Assembly: GCF_018918185.1 (NCBI RefSeq)
Contig: NZ_JAHLPZ010000007.1
Location: forward strand, 97,344 to 161,343
From: Eubacterium sp. MSJ-21
GTDB taxonomy: Bacteria; Bacillota; Clostridia; Lachnospirales; Lachnospiraceae
Reading direction: 5' to 3'
DNA: 64,000 nucleotides
Shown: positions 43,465 to 53,389 of the stretch, in pieces
How the letters are laid out: each line of letters begins with the position of its first letter
Numbering within the stretch: position 1 is the first letter of the stretch
Program-made: the position numbers and the translations under genes
The notes under the pieces: model-generated
The model's database searches: none
What the model was told of the DNA's origin: nothing
Seen by the model: only the letters and a program-made list of their open reading frames with translations

Positions 43465-44853
43465 ATGACAAAAAAGAAAAAACTCATAACGGTCTGCTTT
43501 CTGATTTTGCTTGCGATGCTGGCAAATTTGTTTGTGCTTTGTTTCGTAAAGGCAGAAGATGTGGGTAACAGAGAGATTGATTTTATAGTAAGTGTCCGTA
43601 CAGATACACTGGATGAATATCAGCTTTTCTCCAGTGATACGCAGAATTTTGATGAAGGACAGAGCAGCAAATCCGCGGTTAAAGAGACGAACGTTCCGCA
43701 GGAACTGACCTTGAAGCAGCGGGCAGATGCGAGTCTGATCCGGCTGGATTTCGGAAACTGGCCGGCACATATTTATATAGACAGTGTGAGTGTAAAGACT
43801 GAAAAAGAGGAAAAACAGATTCCACTTGCACAGGTGGCTTCGTGTGTGGATCAACATTCGATCAATGCGATGGAACTGCAGGGAGACGCGCTGTATCTGG
43901 ATACCTATGAAGATGATCCGTATATTGTCTTTGCGGTAGACAATGCAGATCTGGTTGATACAATGCAGAAGGCAGCGGATAAAAAGGCTCTGTATCTCCG
44001 TATTTTTTTATGTATATTAGTCGATGTTGTGATTCTGGTACTCGCGCTTAATATTGATATAGTCGTAGATTCCGGGATTAATGCAATCCGTGATAAGAAG
44101 CTGATTTTTAATCTTGCTAAAAATGATTTCAAGACAAAATATGCCGGTTCGTATTTTGGAATGATCTGGGCGTTTGTACAGCCGGTTATTATGATATTGG
44201 TATATTGGTTTGCGCTGGATATAGGATTACGTTCCGGACAGACGATGTCTTATCCGTTTGTACTGTGGCTCATGTGCGGACTGGTTCCGTGGTTCTTCTT
44301 TTCAGAGGCACTAGGCTCTGGAACGAATGCCCTGACGGAATACAGCTATCTTGTAAAAAAAGTCGTATTTAAAATTGATATATTGCCGATTGTCAAGCTG
44401 ATATCTGCGATGTTTGTACATCTGTTTTTTGTAGCGCTGGTCATTATATTGCATGCATGCTACGGATATTTCCCTGACTGGTATACATTACAGATTTTGT
44501 ATTATATTATCTGCATGTTTGCGTTTGTTATGGCGTTGACGTATCTGACCAGTTCGGTTGTTGTATTTTTCAAGGATCTGAATCAGATTATTGGAATAAT
44601 CCTGCAGGTTGGAATCTGGGCGACGCCGATTATGTGGGATGCGAGCGGTATATCCCCGAAGTTAGATGCGGTTATGAAGTTAAATCCTGTTTATTATGTA
44701 GTAAATGGATTCCGTGATTCCCTGCTTGGGAAAGTATGGTTCTGGGAAAGACCGGTTTGGACGGTTGGTTTTTGGGCAATCGTTATTTTGCTCTATATAA
44801 TAGGCAGAAAAGTGTTCAAAAAATTACAGATTCATTTTGCGGATGTATTATAA
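43465..44853 (+). CDS. wzm: Polysaccharide ABC exporter permease (Wzm/TagG-like) with extra N-terminal domain
   Basis: A 462-residue protein. The C-terminal 260 residues are an ABC-2 permease of the Wzm/TagG class: FNLAKNDFKTKYAGSYFGMI, WAFVQPVIMILVYWFALDIG, LWLMCGLVPWFFFSEALGSG and NPVYYVVNGFRDSLLGK. Before it are a membrane helix at about 8-28, an extracytoplasmic-looking domain of about 145 residues and a second helix near 174-193. Ordinary Wzm proteins are about 260 residues, so this is a fusion with an outside domain, perhaps a β-sandwich that guides the emerging polymer. The partner ATPase is at 45742, with an epimerase gene in between. Confidence 0.88.
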   Translation: MTKKKKLITVCFLILLAMLANLFVLCFVKAEDVGNREIDFIVSVRTDTLDEYQLFSSDTQNFDEGQSSKSAVKETNVPQELTLKQRADASLIRLDFGNWPAHIYIDSVSVKTEKEEKQIPLAQVASCVDQHSINAMELQGDALYLDTYEDDPYIVFAVDNADLVDTMQKAADKKALYLRIFLCILVDVVILVLALNIDIVVDSGINAIRDKKLIFNLAKNDFKTKYAGSYFGMIWAFVQPVIMILVYWFALDIGLRSGQTMSYPFVLWLMCGLVPWFFFSEALGSGTNALTEYSYLVKKVVFKIDILPIVKLISAMFVHLFFVALVIILHACYGYFPDWYTLQILYYIICMFAFVMALTYLTSSVVVFFKDLNQIIGIILQVGIWATPIMWDASGISPKLDAVMKLNPVYYVVNGFRDSLLGKVWFWERPVWTVGFWAIVILLYIIGRKVFKKLQIHFADVL

Positions 44854-44881
44854 ACAGACAAATGTGGAAAGGATATAAACT

Positions 44882-45718
44882 ATGAGAATATTGGTAACGG
44901 GTGCAAATGGTTATATAGGAAGATATGTGGTAAAGGAGTTATTGGATAAGGGACAGGAAGTGTATGTGTCCGATGTTCGATATGATGATGTAGACGAGAG
45001 AGCTGTGCGTACCGATGCGCAGATATTCGAAGATGATCCGGATATATTTACAAAGCTTGGAAGCCCTGATGCCTGTGTGCATATGGCATGGAGAAATGGG
45101 TTTGTGCACAATGACCGGAGTCACATTGATGATTTCCCAAAACATTACCAGTTCATCAAGAACATGGTTGATGGCGGTTTGAAGCAGATTGTTGTGATGG
45201 GAAGCATGCATGAAGTAGGTTATCACGAAGGTGCTGTCGATGAAAATACACCATGCAACCCAAGATCCCTGTATGCAGTTGCCAAAAATGCACTTCGCCA
45301 GCTGACGATGATGCTTGCAGAGGACAAGGGCATTATCTGTCAGTGGATACGTGGATATTATATTTTAGGCGATGATCTAAAGAACAACTCTATCTTCTCC
45401 AAGATCGTGGCAGCAGCCAATGAAGGAAAGAAAGAGTTCCCATTTACATCCGGGAAGAATAAATATGATTTCATCAGTGTGCAGGAGCTTGCAAAGCAGA
45501 TTGCGGCGGTTGCATCCCAGCAGGAGGTTACGGGTATTATCAATTGCTGTTCCGGACAGCCGGTATCTCTGGCAGACAAGGTAGAGAGCTTTATCAAAGA
45601 AAATGGATATGATATTACACTCAAATATGGAGCATTTCCGGACAGACCGTATGATTCACCGGCGATCTGGGGAGATTCCACCAAGATTGAACAGATTATG
45701 AAGCATGCACAGGCATAG
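44882..45718 (+). CDS. NAD-dependent epimerase/dehydratase (extended SDR)
   Basis: A 278-residue SDR. The N-terminal motif ILVTGANGYIGRYVVKELLD binds NAD, HMAWRNGF follows, then catalytic VVMGSMHEVGYHEGAVDEN and SLYAVAKNALRQ (YxxxK). It lies between the exporter permease and ATPase, so it makes or modifies a sugar of the exported polymer. A reductase forming a dTDP-6-deoxysugar is possible; the exact reaction is not readable. Confidence 0.84.
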   Translation: MRILVTGANGYIGRYVVKELLDKGQEVYVSDVRYDDVDERAVRTDAQIFEDDPDIFTKLGSPDACVHMAWRNGFVHNDRSHIDDFPKHYQFIKNMVDGGLKQIVVMGSMHEVGYHEGAVDENTPCNPRSLYAVAKNALRQLTMMLAEDKGIICQWIRGYYILGDDLKNNSIFSKIVAAANEGKKEFPFTSGKNKYDFISVQELAKQIAAVASQQEVTGIINCCSGQPVSLADKVESFIKENGYDITLKYGAFPDRPYDSPAIWGDSTKIEQIMKHAQA

Positions 45719-45741
45719 CCGGATTGCTTAGGAGACAGAAA

Positions 45742-47028
45742 ATGGGCGATATAGCGATCAAGGTAGATCACGTAAGCAAATTATATAAATTATATGATAA
45801 ACCGTCCGACCGCTTCAAGGAAGCATTGGGATTTACAAAAGAAAAAAAGTACAAGGAACATTTCGCTTTGTCCGATGTGTACTTCGAAGTGAAGAAGGGT
45901 GAAACCGTTGGAATCATTGGCACGAATGGCGCCGGTAAATCCACGATTTTGAAGATTATAACAGGTGTTCTCAATCCGACCAGCGGCAAGGTAGATGTCG
46001 CCGGACGGATTTCTGCATTGCTGGAGCTTGGAGCCGGATTTAATATGGAATATACCGGTATCGAGAACATCTATCTGAATGGTACAATGATGGGCTACAC
46101 AAGAGAAGAAGTGGATGCAAAGGTGCAGACGATTCTGGACTTCGCAGATATCGGAGATTTCGTGTACCAGCCGGTCAAGACGTATTCCAGTGGTATGTTC
46201 GTGCGGCTGGCGTTTGCGGTTGCCATCAATATCGATCCGGAGATTCTGATTGTAGACGAGGCACTTTCGGTTGGAGATGTCTTTTTCCAGGCGAAGTGTT
46301 ACCATAAGTTTGAAGAGTTCAAGGAGACTGGAAAGACGATTCTTTTCGTCAGCCATGATCTGGGCAGTATCGCAAAATACTGCGACCGGGTTGTTCTGTT
46401 AAACAAGGGAAAGAAGATGGCAGAGGGCGAGCCAAAGGAGATTATCGATCTGTATAAGCAGGTTCTCGTGAGTCAGGCAGAAAACCGGGAGCTGGATGAG
46501 GAACAGCCGACGGTTTCCGATGTCACGGATACGCAGGATACGGCATGTGAGGGACACTGGAAAGATACGCTCATGCTGAATCCGAATGTGCTCGAATATG
46601 GAGACAAGGAAGCGGAAATTATAGATTTCGCGATTATAGATGATAAGAACCGGATTACGAATAACATTCAGAAGAATACCGATTTTCGGATCCGTATGAA
46701 AGTAAAGTTTCACAAAGATATTGAGGATCCGATTTTTGCGTTTACAATCAAGGATTTGCAGGGAACAGAAGTGACCGGGACCAACACGATGTACGAGAAA
46801 ACGGATATCGGGTTTGTGAAAGCCGGCGAAGAAAAGGTGATTGAATTCTCACAGAATATGAATCTTCAGGGGCGCAATTACCTGCTTTCTTTTGGATGTG
46901 TCGGTTATCATGAGAATGATTTTGTGGTTTATAACCGGTTGTATGATGTATGCAATATTAATGTGATATCAGATAAAAATACAGTCGGATTTTATGATAT
47001 GAATTCAACAGTGCGTGTTCTGAAATAG
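45742..47028 (+). CDS. wzt: Polysaccharide ABC exporter ATPase with Wzt C-terminal domain
   Basis: A 428-residue Wzt-type protein. The nucleotide-binding domain (about 1-240) has Walker A GTNGAGKST, signature SSGMFVRLAFAVAINI, Walker B ILIVDEALSVGD and switch VSHD. The C-terminal 170 residues (VLEYGDKEAEIIDFAIIDDK, FRIRMKVKFHKDIEDPIFAF, SFGCVGYHENDFVVYNRLYD) are the Wzt_C β-sandwich that recognises the chain end of the polymer before export. I chose ATG 45742 over TTG 45724 because TAGGAGAC lies between them. Polymers handled by such exporters usually carry a cap; the next genes (methyltransferase, kinase-like) are natural cap-makers. Confidence 0.94.
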   Translation: MGDIAIKVDHVSKLYKLYDKPSDRFKEALGFTKEKKYKEHFALSDVYFEVKKGETVGIIGTNGAGKSTILKIITGVLNPTSGKVDVAGRISALLELGAGFNMEYTGIENIYLNGTMMGYTREEVDAKVQTILDFADIGDFVYQPVKTYSSGMFVRLAFAVAINIDPEILIVDEALSVGDVFFQAKCYHKFEEFKETGKTILFVSHDLGSIAKYCDRVVLLNKGKKMAEGEPKEIIDLYKQVLVSQAENRELDEEQPTVSDVTDTQDTACEGHWKDTLMLNPNVLEYGDKEAEIIDFAIIDDKNRITNNIQKNTDFRIRMKVKFHKDIEDPIFAFTIKDLQGTEVTGTNTMYEKTDIGFVKAGEEKVIEFSQNMNLQGRNYLLSFGCVGYHENDFVVYNRLYDVCNINVISDKNTVGFYDMNSTVRVLK

Positions 47029-47045
47029 TACGGGGAGAAGAAAAC

Positions 47046-47975
47046 GTGGAGAATAAAACAGAGTACATTGGTAAGGTAAAACTGGATTATCAATATTATG
47101 GCGGCAGGGATTTGTATGTGGATGGTTCGGAAGATGAACTGCTTGATATTGTGAAGACGCATACGAAATCAGAGTATAACCGTGTGATTGAGGCACGGAA
47201 GAGCTGGCCGATTCTGTATCATTTGTCCGATATTCGTGGAAATATCGTAGACTGGATGCCGATATCGAAGGATGATACGGTTTTGGAGATTGGCGCTGGC
47301 TGTGGCGCAATTACGGGAACCCTGGCGAAAAAGGCAGGGCGTGTGGATTGCATTGAGCTTTCAAGAGCGCGTAGTCTGGTAAATGCGGAACGCAATAAGG
47401 AATATGATAACATCAATATTGTTGTCGGGAATTTTCAGGATGTTGAGAAGAACCTGACGGAACAATACGACTATATTACTCTGATTGGAGTTTTGGAATA
47501 TGCAGCAAGTTATATTGCGTCCGAAAATCCATATGAGGGGTTCTTGAATATCATTAAGAAGCATCTGAAACCGACAGGAAAGATCGTCACAGCAATTGAG
47601 AACAAATATGGTTTAAAATACTGGGCGGGCTGTAAAGAAGACCATCTTGGGACTTATTATTCCGGATTGGAAGGTTATGTCGGAGTGGACAGCGTCCGCA
47701 CATTTTCCAAAAATGGTCTTGCAAAGCTGTTTTTAAACTGTGGAATTTGTGATATAGAATTTTATTACCCATATCCGGATTACAAGCTTCCGCTTACAAT
47801 TTATTCGGATGCATATCTGCCGGTAACAGGGGCGTTGTGCAATAATTTCAGGAATTTTGATAATGAGCGGATGATTGTATTTGATGAGACAAAGGTCTTT
47901 GATAATCTGATTTCGGATGGCATGTTTGATATTTTTTCTAATTCTTTTTTAGTGGTAGCCGGATGTGAGGGATAA
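47046..47975 (+). CDS. Class I SAM methyltransferase in the polysaccharide cluster
   Basis: A 309-residue protein with SAM-binding VLEIGAGCGAITGTLAKKAG (about residue 81), then VDCIELSRARSLVNAER, YDYITLIGVLEYA and HLKPTGKIVTAIENKYGLK. The Tyr-rich C-terminus (FYYPYPDYKLPLTIYSDAYL) is typical of large methyltransferases in rhamnan clusters. Start GTG 47046 with GGGGAG upstream. With Wzm/Wzt and a kinase-like protein next door, methylation of the growing chain end is a reasonable guess, as in O-antigen terminators of the WbdD type. Confidence 0.83.
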   Translation: MENKTEYIGKVKLDYQYYGGRDLYVDGSEDELLDIVKTHTKSEYNRVIEARKSWPILYHLSDIRGNIVDWMPISKDDTVLEIGAGCGAITGTLAKKAGRVDCIELSRARSLVNAERNKEYDNINIVVGNFQDVEKNLTEQYDYITLIGVLEYAASYIASENPYEGFLNIIKKHLKPTGKIVTAIENKYGLKYWAGCKEDHLGTYYSGLEGYVGVDSVRTFSKNGLAKLFLNCGICDIEFYYPYPDYKLPLTIYSDAYLPVTGALCNNFRNFDNERMIVFDETKVFDNLISDGMFDIFSNSFLVVAGCEG

Positions 47976-47979
47976 CGAT

Positions 47980-49356
47980 ATGAAAAAGATAATATTTTCC
48001 AAATATTCAAATGACAGAAATGTCAGATTTAAAATTCATACAGATATCCTGGAGGATGAATCCGGGAAACGATATGTGCGTAAGGTGGGGATGACCGAGG
48101 AAGGAAAGTCCCACCTGAAAGCCATGTCTGAAAAAGCACAGAAATTAAGTGAGCTGTATCGGGGTTCGATTTTCGAGATAAATACCTGTATGTATGATTC
48201 GGAAGGTGTGTTGGAGCTGGAATACGTGCAGGGAAAAACGCTGGAGGATATGCTGGATCATTGGCTGACCAGAGGAAAAAAGGAACAGTTTGAGAAGCTG
48301 GTCACGATGTATGGAAATGCGGTACGGAAGCTTGCAACCGAGGTGTTTGAGCCATGTACAGAATATTATGAAGTGTTTGGCACGGATGCATATGTACCAC
48401 AGGATGCGCTTGCGATGTCGTGCAGCAATGTGGATATGATTTTTCCAAATTTGATTGAGAATGGCGAGAAATGGATCGTGCTTGATTATGAGTGGACATT
48501 TGCAATGAAGGTACCGGTTGATTTCATCCTGTACCGGGCAATTAACTATTACCAGACGCCAGACCGTGACCGCCAGATGGAAGATATTGATTTGTATGCG
48601 TTGCTGGGGGTAGACCGTGAATTGTCGCAGAACTTCCAGAAGATGGAAGAGAATTTTCAGAAATATGTCTATGCCGGAAACACCCCTCTGTGGGAATTGT
48701 ATGGTACAATGGGAAAACGATATTATTTCCCGGCGGGCATGGTTGCTGCAAAGCAAATGCAGGAGGAACGGGAACGGGTACAGATCGTCCGGTTTTATGA
48801 TAATCGTTATGAAAGCGAACCTGTGCAGGTGGCGCCGGATGAACATGGCAATGTAAGCGTGGTGGCTGCATGCAGAGGCTGTAACACCTTGCGGCTGGAT
48901 CCGGCACATACGACTTGTATCATATATGTGAAGTGCGTGACAGCAAACACGGATGAAGGAATCAGGGAGCTTCCGTATGGAACCAATGGTGTTTCTTCGG
49001 ATGGAAAGCTGTTTTATTTCAGTACAGCCGAACCACAGCTTCTGATCGGGGATATTCAGCCGGACTATCAGACGGTTTGTGTGGAATATAATATTGCGTT
49101 TGTGAATGAAACAATGGTGCATTATCTGGAAGAGAAGAATCAGGCGTTCAATGATTTGCGCTGCGAGAATTTAAAGAAGGATCAGGAATTGAATCATCAG
49201 GGCAGGGAATTGTACCAGTATCGTGCACAGGTCGACGAAATAAGAAATAAAAATGAATTGTTAGAGAGTAAAATCACTTCTATGGAGAATTCCGCAAGCT
49301 GGAAGCTTACAAAACCGATGCGGAGTGTAAAATCACGAATAAGGAGAGACTCATGA
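47980..49356 (+). CDS. Kinase-like protein with coiled-coil glycosyltransferase-type tail
   Basis: A 458-residue protein I cannot name. Residues about 20-210 resemble aminoglycoside-phosphotransferase/LPS-kinase folds: RYVRKVGMT (candidate ATP lysine), VLELEYVQGKTLEDMLD (hinge-like), PNLIENGEKWIVLDYEWTF (DYE in place of DFG or DFE). The last 70 residues are a coiled coil ending NSASWKLTKPMRSVKSRIRR, the SxSWKLTxPLR tail common on rhamnan glycosyltransferases and methyltransferases. Start ATG 47980 after GTGAGGG. Its order behind a methyltransferase suggests a split WbdD-like kinase/methyltransferase that ends chain growth. That is inference. Confidence 0.62.
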   Translation: MKKIIFSKYSNDRNVRFKIHTDILEDESGKRYVRKVGMTEEGKSHLKAMSEKAQKLSELYRGSIFEINTCMYDSEGVLELEYVQGKTLEDMLDHWLTRGKKEQFEKLVTMYGNAVRKLATEVFEPCTEYYEVFGTDAYVPQDALAMSCSNVDMIFPNLIENGEKWIVLDYEWTFAMKVPVDFILYRAINYYQTPDRDRQMEDIDLYALLGVDRELSQNFQKMEENFQKYVYAGNTPLWELYGTMGKRYYFPAGMVAAKQMQEERERVQIVRFYDNRYESEPVQVAPDEHGNVSVVAACRGCNTLRLDPAHTTCIIYVKCVTANTDEGIRELPYGTNGVSSDGKLFYFSTAEPQLLIGDIQPDYQTVCVEYNIAFVNETMVHYLEEKNQAFNDLRCENLKKDQELNHQGRELYQYRAQVDEIRNKNELLESKITSMENSASWKLTKPMRSVKSRIRRDS

Positions 49357-51254
49357 TACTGGAACATAATGCTAAAAGATTATTGATATTCTTTTTCTAT
49401 GATAAAAAGGGCATTGTGGATGATTATATCCCATATATGTTGTCCGATATGACAAGAAGTGTGACAGACACGTTTGTTGTATGTAACGGATTGCTCTCAG
49501 ACGAGGGAAAGAAAAAGTTTGGGGCTTTTACAGATCAGATCTTTGTGCGCGATAACGTTGGATTCGATGTCTGGGCGTATAAAGAAGCGATGGAACAGAT
49601 CGGCTGGGAGAAGCTGGATGCCTATGATGAGATTGTGCTGATGAATTATACGATGGTGGGACCGGTGTATCCATTTGCGGATATGTTTGCCAAGATGGAT
49701 AAGGAAGATGTGGATTTCTGGGGAATCACACAGTTTTTTAAGACAGAGGATGATCCATTTGGCACGATGCCGGAGGGGTATATTCCGGATCATATCCAGT
49801 CCCATTTTATTGCCGTGCGGAAATCGCTTTGTAACTCCGATGTGTTCCATGATTACTGGGACAACATGCCGATGATTACTGGGTATCTGGACTCTGTCAG
49901 CCGGCATGAGGCACGGTTTACCAAGTATTTTGAAGAAGCAGGCTACAAATGGAGTGTTTATGTAGATGCTGAGGATTACAGAGGACTTTCTAACCAGCCG
50001 GCAGTCGGTATGGCGGCAGAGATGGTGATCGAGAAGAAATGTCCGATGTTCAAGCGACGTTCTTTCATGCAGGATTATAATGTCGTGTTGAATGAGTCCT
50101 GCGGACAGGAAGCGATGCTGCTGTATGATTATCTGGAGAAACATACGGATTATGATACAGATCTGTTGTGGGATAATCTGCTGCGGGTGGAGAATCTGGC
50201 AGATCTCAAACGGAATTTCCAGTGGAACTATGTGTTGTCCGGGGACACAAGCAAGAAGCCGGGGATTGCGGCAGAGAAGAAGTTAGCGCTTGTGATGCAT
50301 ATCCATTTCCCGGAGCTTATAGAGGCTTGTAAGAATTATGCGTCTGCAATGCCGGATACTGCGGATATCTATATTACCACGAATACGGAAGAAAAGAAGA
50401 AGCTGATTGAAGAAAGCTTCGCTACACTGCCGTGTAATAAGCTCGATGTGCGTGTCGTGCCAAACAAGGGCAGAGACGTCGGACCATTTCTGGTGGAGTT
50501 TGCAGATAGCTTTGAACAGTATGATTATATCTGTCATGTGCATGATAAGAAGGCAGGCCAGGTAAAGCCGGGTTCGATTGGAACTTCGTTTGCCTATAAA
50601 TGTTTTGAGAATACACTGAAATCGAAAACGTATGTGGAGAACGTAATCGCAACTTTTGAGGAGCATCCACGTGCCGGTATGCTTGTACCACCACCACCAA
50701 ACCATGCGGATTATTATATTACGCTTGGACTGGAATGGGGAAGCAATTATGGCAATACGGTAAAGCTGGCGGAGGAGCTTGGCATCGATGTATCAATCCG
50801 TGAAGATAAGGAACCGATTGCCGGACTTGGCTCTTATTTCTGGATCCGAAAAGAGGCGTTACGTCCGGTTTTCTCTAAGAAATGGACCTATGATGATTTC
50901 CCGGATGAGCCGGTTGCAGACGATGGAACCCTGCTTCATGCAATCGAGCGGATCTATCCTTTCGCAGCGCAGAGCGCAGGTTATTATTCCGGCTGGGTAT
51001 TATCTGAGCAGGGCGCAGCGATGGAGATTACAAATCTGAACCACATGCTGCGGGAAATCAACAAGATCATTTTCTTTGAAGGACAGGATGCGGGAACCTA
51101 TCATCAGACAAGGATGAATCTGTCACAGTCTTATGGACTGGTAAATGCAGTGCGGGCAGGAATGTATGAACCGAGAAAACCAAGATTCGCATTTTTGCCA
51201 CGGTTTATACGGGAGCCGCTGGCGCGAATATGGCACAAGATCAAACGGCGGTAA
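49353..51254 (+). CDS. rgpF: Rhamnan synthesis protein F family (RgpF-like)
   Basis: A 633-residue RgpF-family protein with two related halves, each carrying the family's Asn/Arg-x-G-x-D block: VRDNVGFDVWAYKEAMEQIG near residue 67 and VVPNKGRDVGPFLVEFADSF near 370. Others are LMNYTMVGPVYPFADMFAKM and GSYFWIRKEALRPVF. RgpF proteins extend or branch rhamnose wall polysaccharides in streptococci and in many Clostridia. Its start overlaps the previous stop by 4 bases (ATGA). It closes the exporter operon and, with rmlC and rmlD, supports a rhamnose-rich polymer. Confidence 0.9.
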   Translation: MILEHNAKRLLIFFFYDKKGIVDDYIPYMLSDMTRSVTDTFVVCNGLLSDEGKKKFGAFTDQIFVRDNVGFDVWAYKEAMEQIGWEKLDAYDEIVLMNYTMVGPVYPFADMFAKMDKEDVDFWGITQFFKTEDDPFGTMPEGYIPDHIQSHFIAVRKSLCNSDVFHDYWDNMPMITGYLDSVSRHEARFTKYFEEAGYKWSVYVDAEDYRGLSNQPAVGMAAEMVIEKKCPMFKRRSFMQDYNVVLNESCGQEAMLLYDYLEKHTDYDTDLLWDNLLRVENLADLKRNFQWNYVLSGDTSKKPGIAAEKKLALVMHIHFPELIEACKNYASAMPDTADIYITTNTEEKKKLIEESFATLPCNKLDVRVVPNKGRDVGPFLVEFADSFEQYDYICHVHDKKAGQVKPGSIGTSFAYKCFENTLKSKTYVENVIATFEEHPRAGMLVPPPPNHADYYITLGLEWGSNYGNTVKLAEELGIDVSIREDKEPIAGLGSYFWIRKEALRPVFSKKWTYDDFPDEPVADDGTLLHAIERIYPFAAQSAGYYSGWVLSEQGAAMEITNLNHMLREINKIIFFEGQDAGTYHQTRMNLSQSYGLVNAVRAGMYEPRKPRFAFLPRFIREPLARIWHKIKRR

Positions 51255-51290
51255 GAACGTAGAAAACTATAGCCGGGAGGATACAACAAT

Positions 51291-53345
51291 ATGAGAAAAT
51301 ACGGAAAAAAGTTACTAACATTTCTGGTGTGTGCAGCGATGTTCATACAGGGCGGAACTGTAACCGGGTTTGCTGCGACACCGACGGATGCAGAGCCGGT
51401 AAATGTGGATGACCTGACCGGACTTGAAGAACTGAAAGGTCTCGAGATTTCGGACGAGGAAGCACAGGTGCTTCTGAATGAGCCTGAGGGGCAGTCGGGA
51501 AGCTATGAGATAACAGTACAGTCAAGAAACTGGGACCGGTATGGAAGCGATTATATCTACAACAATTATCTGGATGATGCAGAAAAAGCGTTTTATGACG
51601 GGATGGAAGCAGCGTGCAGGAACTATATGTCTAATGCCGTGGATACAGATACCTATGACTATAATGGCGCGACGAAGTACCGTCTTCCAGAGGTATCGTA
51701 TGCCGGACTGGAGTATGCGGATGCAAGGGGCATGATTTATGTGTTCCTGTATCAAAACCCGCAGTATTATTTTATTACCTCCGAGTTTTTGTTTAATAAA
51801 AAAAGTAATACAATCTGGCTGACAGCATATCCGGAGTTTGCGTCAGGAGAGGACCGGGCTTTCGTGACGGACAAGATGTTTGCCAGGGTGGACAGCTGGG
51901 TCCGAGAGATCAATCAGGAAGCAACACCGCTTGCAAAAGAGAAAAAAGCGCATGATATAACATGTGTGAATACAACATATGATGATGAAAGTGAGCTTAA
52001 TCAGTCAGCATACAGCCTTATCATGAACGGCAGGACAGTCTGTGCTGGATACACAAAGACCTTTTCCATGCTTGCAAATGCAGCCGGAATCGATACTATT
52101 GGTATCAATGGCTCTAATCACGGATGGAATATGAGCTGCATCGATGGGGTATGGTATGATGTGGATGTCACATGGGATGACAGCGTCGACAGTTATATCG
52201 GATATTATTATTTCAACCGGTCTGACGAAGTGTTTGGCAAGAAGCATACACCATATGACTGGTTTAAGGATAAGAAACCGGCAGCAGATGCGGACCGGGA
52301 GACATCTTATGCGCAGACGTCAACGGTTTATGTTGACTCTGTTTCCATGAGTCAGACAGAACTCACACTGAAAAAGAACGAAGAGCAGACACTGCAGACA
52401 GTGATACAGCCGGAAACTGCAGTTGATCAGGCTGTAATCTGGACTTCTTCAGACGAGAATGTGGCGGCAGTGTCGCAGACAGGTGTGGTTACGGCCGGAA
52501 ATGTAGGCACTGCAACGATAACCGTTACAACAAACAATAAATATAAAACAGCACAATGTGTTGTTACGGTGAAGACCGGTGAGTCGACACCGGAACCGGA
52601 ACCAGAGCCAACACCGACGCCGGAACCGGAGCCAACACCGACACCGGAACCGGAGCCAACACCGATGCCAGAACCGGAACCAGCACCGACGCCGGAACCG
52701 GAACCAGCACCGACGCCGGAACCGGAACCAGCACCGGCGCCGACAACAGATGCGACAGTGACAGCAAGCGGCATCTATCTGGCAGGACACACACATGATT
52801 CGATTGTGGCGGGGCTTGTTGCGGCGCCATCGAAGAGCGCAGATCTGGAGTATCGCTGGCTGGCATGTGATACAGCTACAGATGCCGGAACATGGTTTGT
52901 GATACAGGATTGGACGAAGAACAACGAATGGTTGAACTGGAATCCGAAGATTTCCGGTGACTATGTGATTGTTGGTCAGGTGCGTGTGGTTGGAAATGAG
53001 GACAGTCAGGCACAAAGTTCAATAGGGGTACAGCATCATCAGCAGATCAAAGGAAAATGTCAGATGCCATACACTGGTGAAGGAGGCGGCTATCTGATTG
53101 GTATTGAATCTTACGACAATCCTGATCAGCAGTATTCGTATGAATTATTAGTACTCGACTGTACATTGCTGGCACAGGGCAAGGATGCGTGGATCTGGTC
53201 GACGGGTAGGTGCGGCGCTCCGGATACGTCATTCTGGGCAGTATGGCAGCCGCAGTATGGATACTACTGGACACTGTTCCGCGTATATGATAAGGATGGA
53301 ACTATGATAGACCAGGAATGTTATCCGTTTGTCAATGCGTATTGA
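51291..53345 (+). CDS. Secreted transglutaminase-like protein with Ig-like domain and shared C-terminal domain
   Basis: A 684-residue exported protein. Order: signal peptide ([19 protein letters not shown]); helical pre-domain; transglutaminase-like domain with triad Cys251 ([12 protein letters not shown]), His277 (NHGWNM) and Asp292 (DVDVTWDD); bacterial Ig-like group 2 domain (about 348-427, [25 protein letters not shown]); a Pro-Glu-Pro/Thr repeat linker (about 432-485); and the roughly 190-residue C-terminal domain shared with 42019, 56811 and 59869. The rod-like linker holds the catalytic part away from the tail, as expected if the tail binds the surface. Cross-linking or peptidase activity on wall proteins is likely. 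It follows rgpF by 36 bases. Confidence 0.85.
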   Translation: MRKYGKKLLTFLVCAAMFIQGGTVTGFAATPTDAEPVNVDDLTGLEELKGLEISDEEAQVLLNEPEGQSGSYEITVQSRNWDRYGSDYIYNNYLDDAEKAFYDGMEAACRNYMSNAVDTDTYDYNGATKYRLPEVSYAGLEYADARGMIYVFLYQNPQYYFITSEFLFNKKSNTIWLTAYPEFASGEDRAFVTDKMFARVDSWVREINQEATPLAKEKKAHDITCVNTTYDDESELNQSAYSLIMNGRTVCAGYTKTFSMLANAAGIDTIGINGSNHGWNMSCIDGVWYDVDVTWDDSVDSYIGYYYFNRSDEVFGKKHTPYDWFKDKKPAADADRETSYAQTSTVYVDSVSMSQTELTLKKNEEQTLQTVIQPETAVDQAVIWTSSDENVAAVSQTGVVTAGNVGTATITVTTNNKYKTAQCVVTVKTGESTPEPEPEPTPTPEPEPTPTPEPEPTPMPEPEPAPTPEPEPAPTPEPEPAPAPTTDATVTASGIYLAGHTHDSIVAGLVAAPSKSADLEYRWLACDTATDAGTWFVIQDWTKNNEWLNWNPKISGDYVIVGQVRVVGNEDSQAQSSIGVQHHQQIKGKCQMPYTGEGGGYLIGIESYDNPDQQYSYELLVLDCTLLAQGKDAWIWSTGRCGAPDTSFWAVWQPQYGYYWTLFRVYDKDGTMIDQECYPFVNAY
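52587..52745 (+). repeat. Pro-Glu-Pro/Thr coding tandem repeat
   Basis: In-frame repeats of about 24 bases encode [12 protein letters not shown] units, with later units changed to PAPTPEPE. Such linkers vary in copy number by slippage and are typical of cell-surface proteins. It separates the catalytic and Ig-like domains from the C-terminal domain. Confidence 0.9.
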
Positions 53346-53389
53346 TAGATGGTGAAGCATAGATTAAAGCAATGAAGAGGTGCGAAGGA

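Noticed and set aside
52587..52745. CRISPR-like repeat array
   Set aside because: The repeats are in frame, encode Pro-Glu-Pro/Thr and have no unique spacers.
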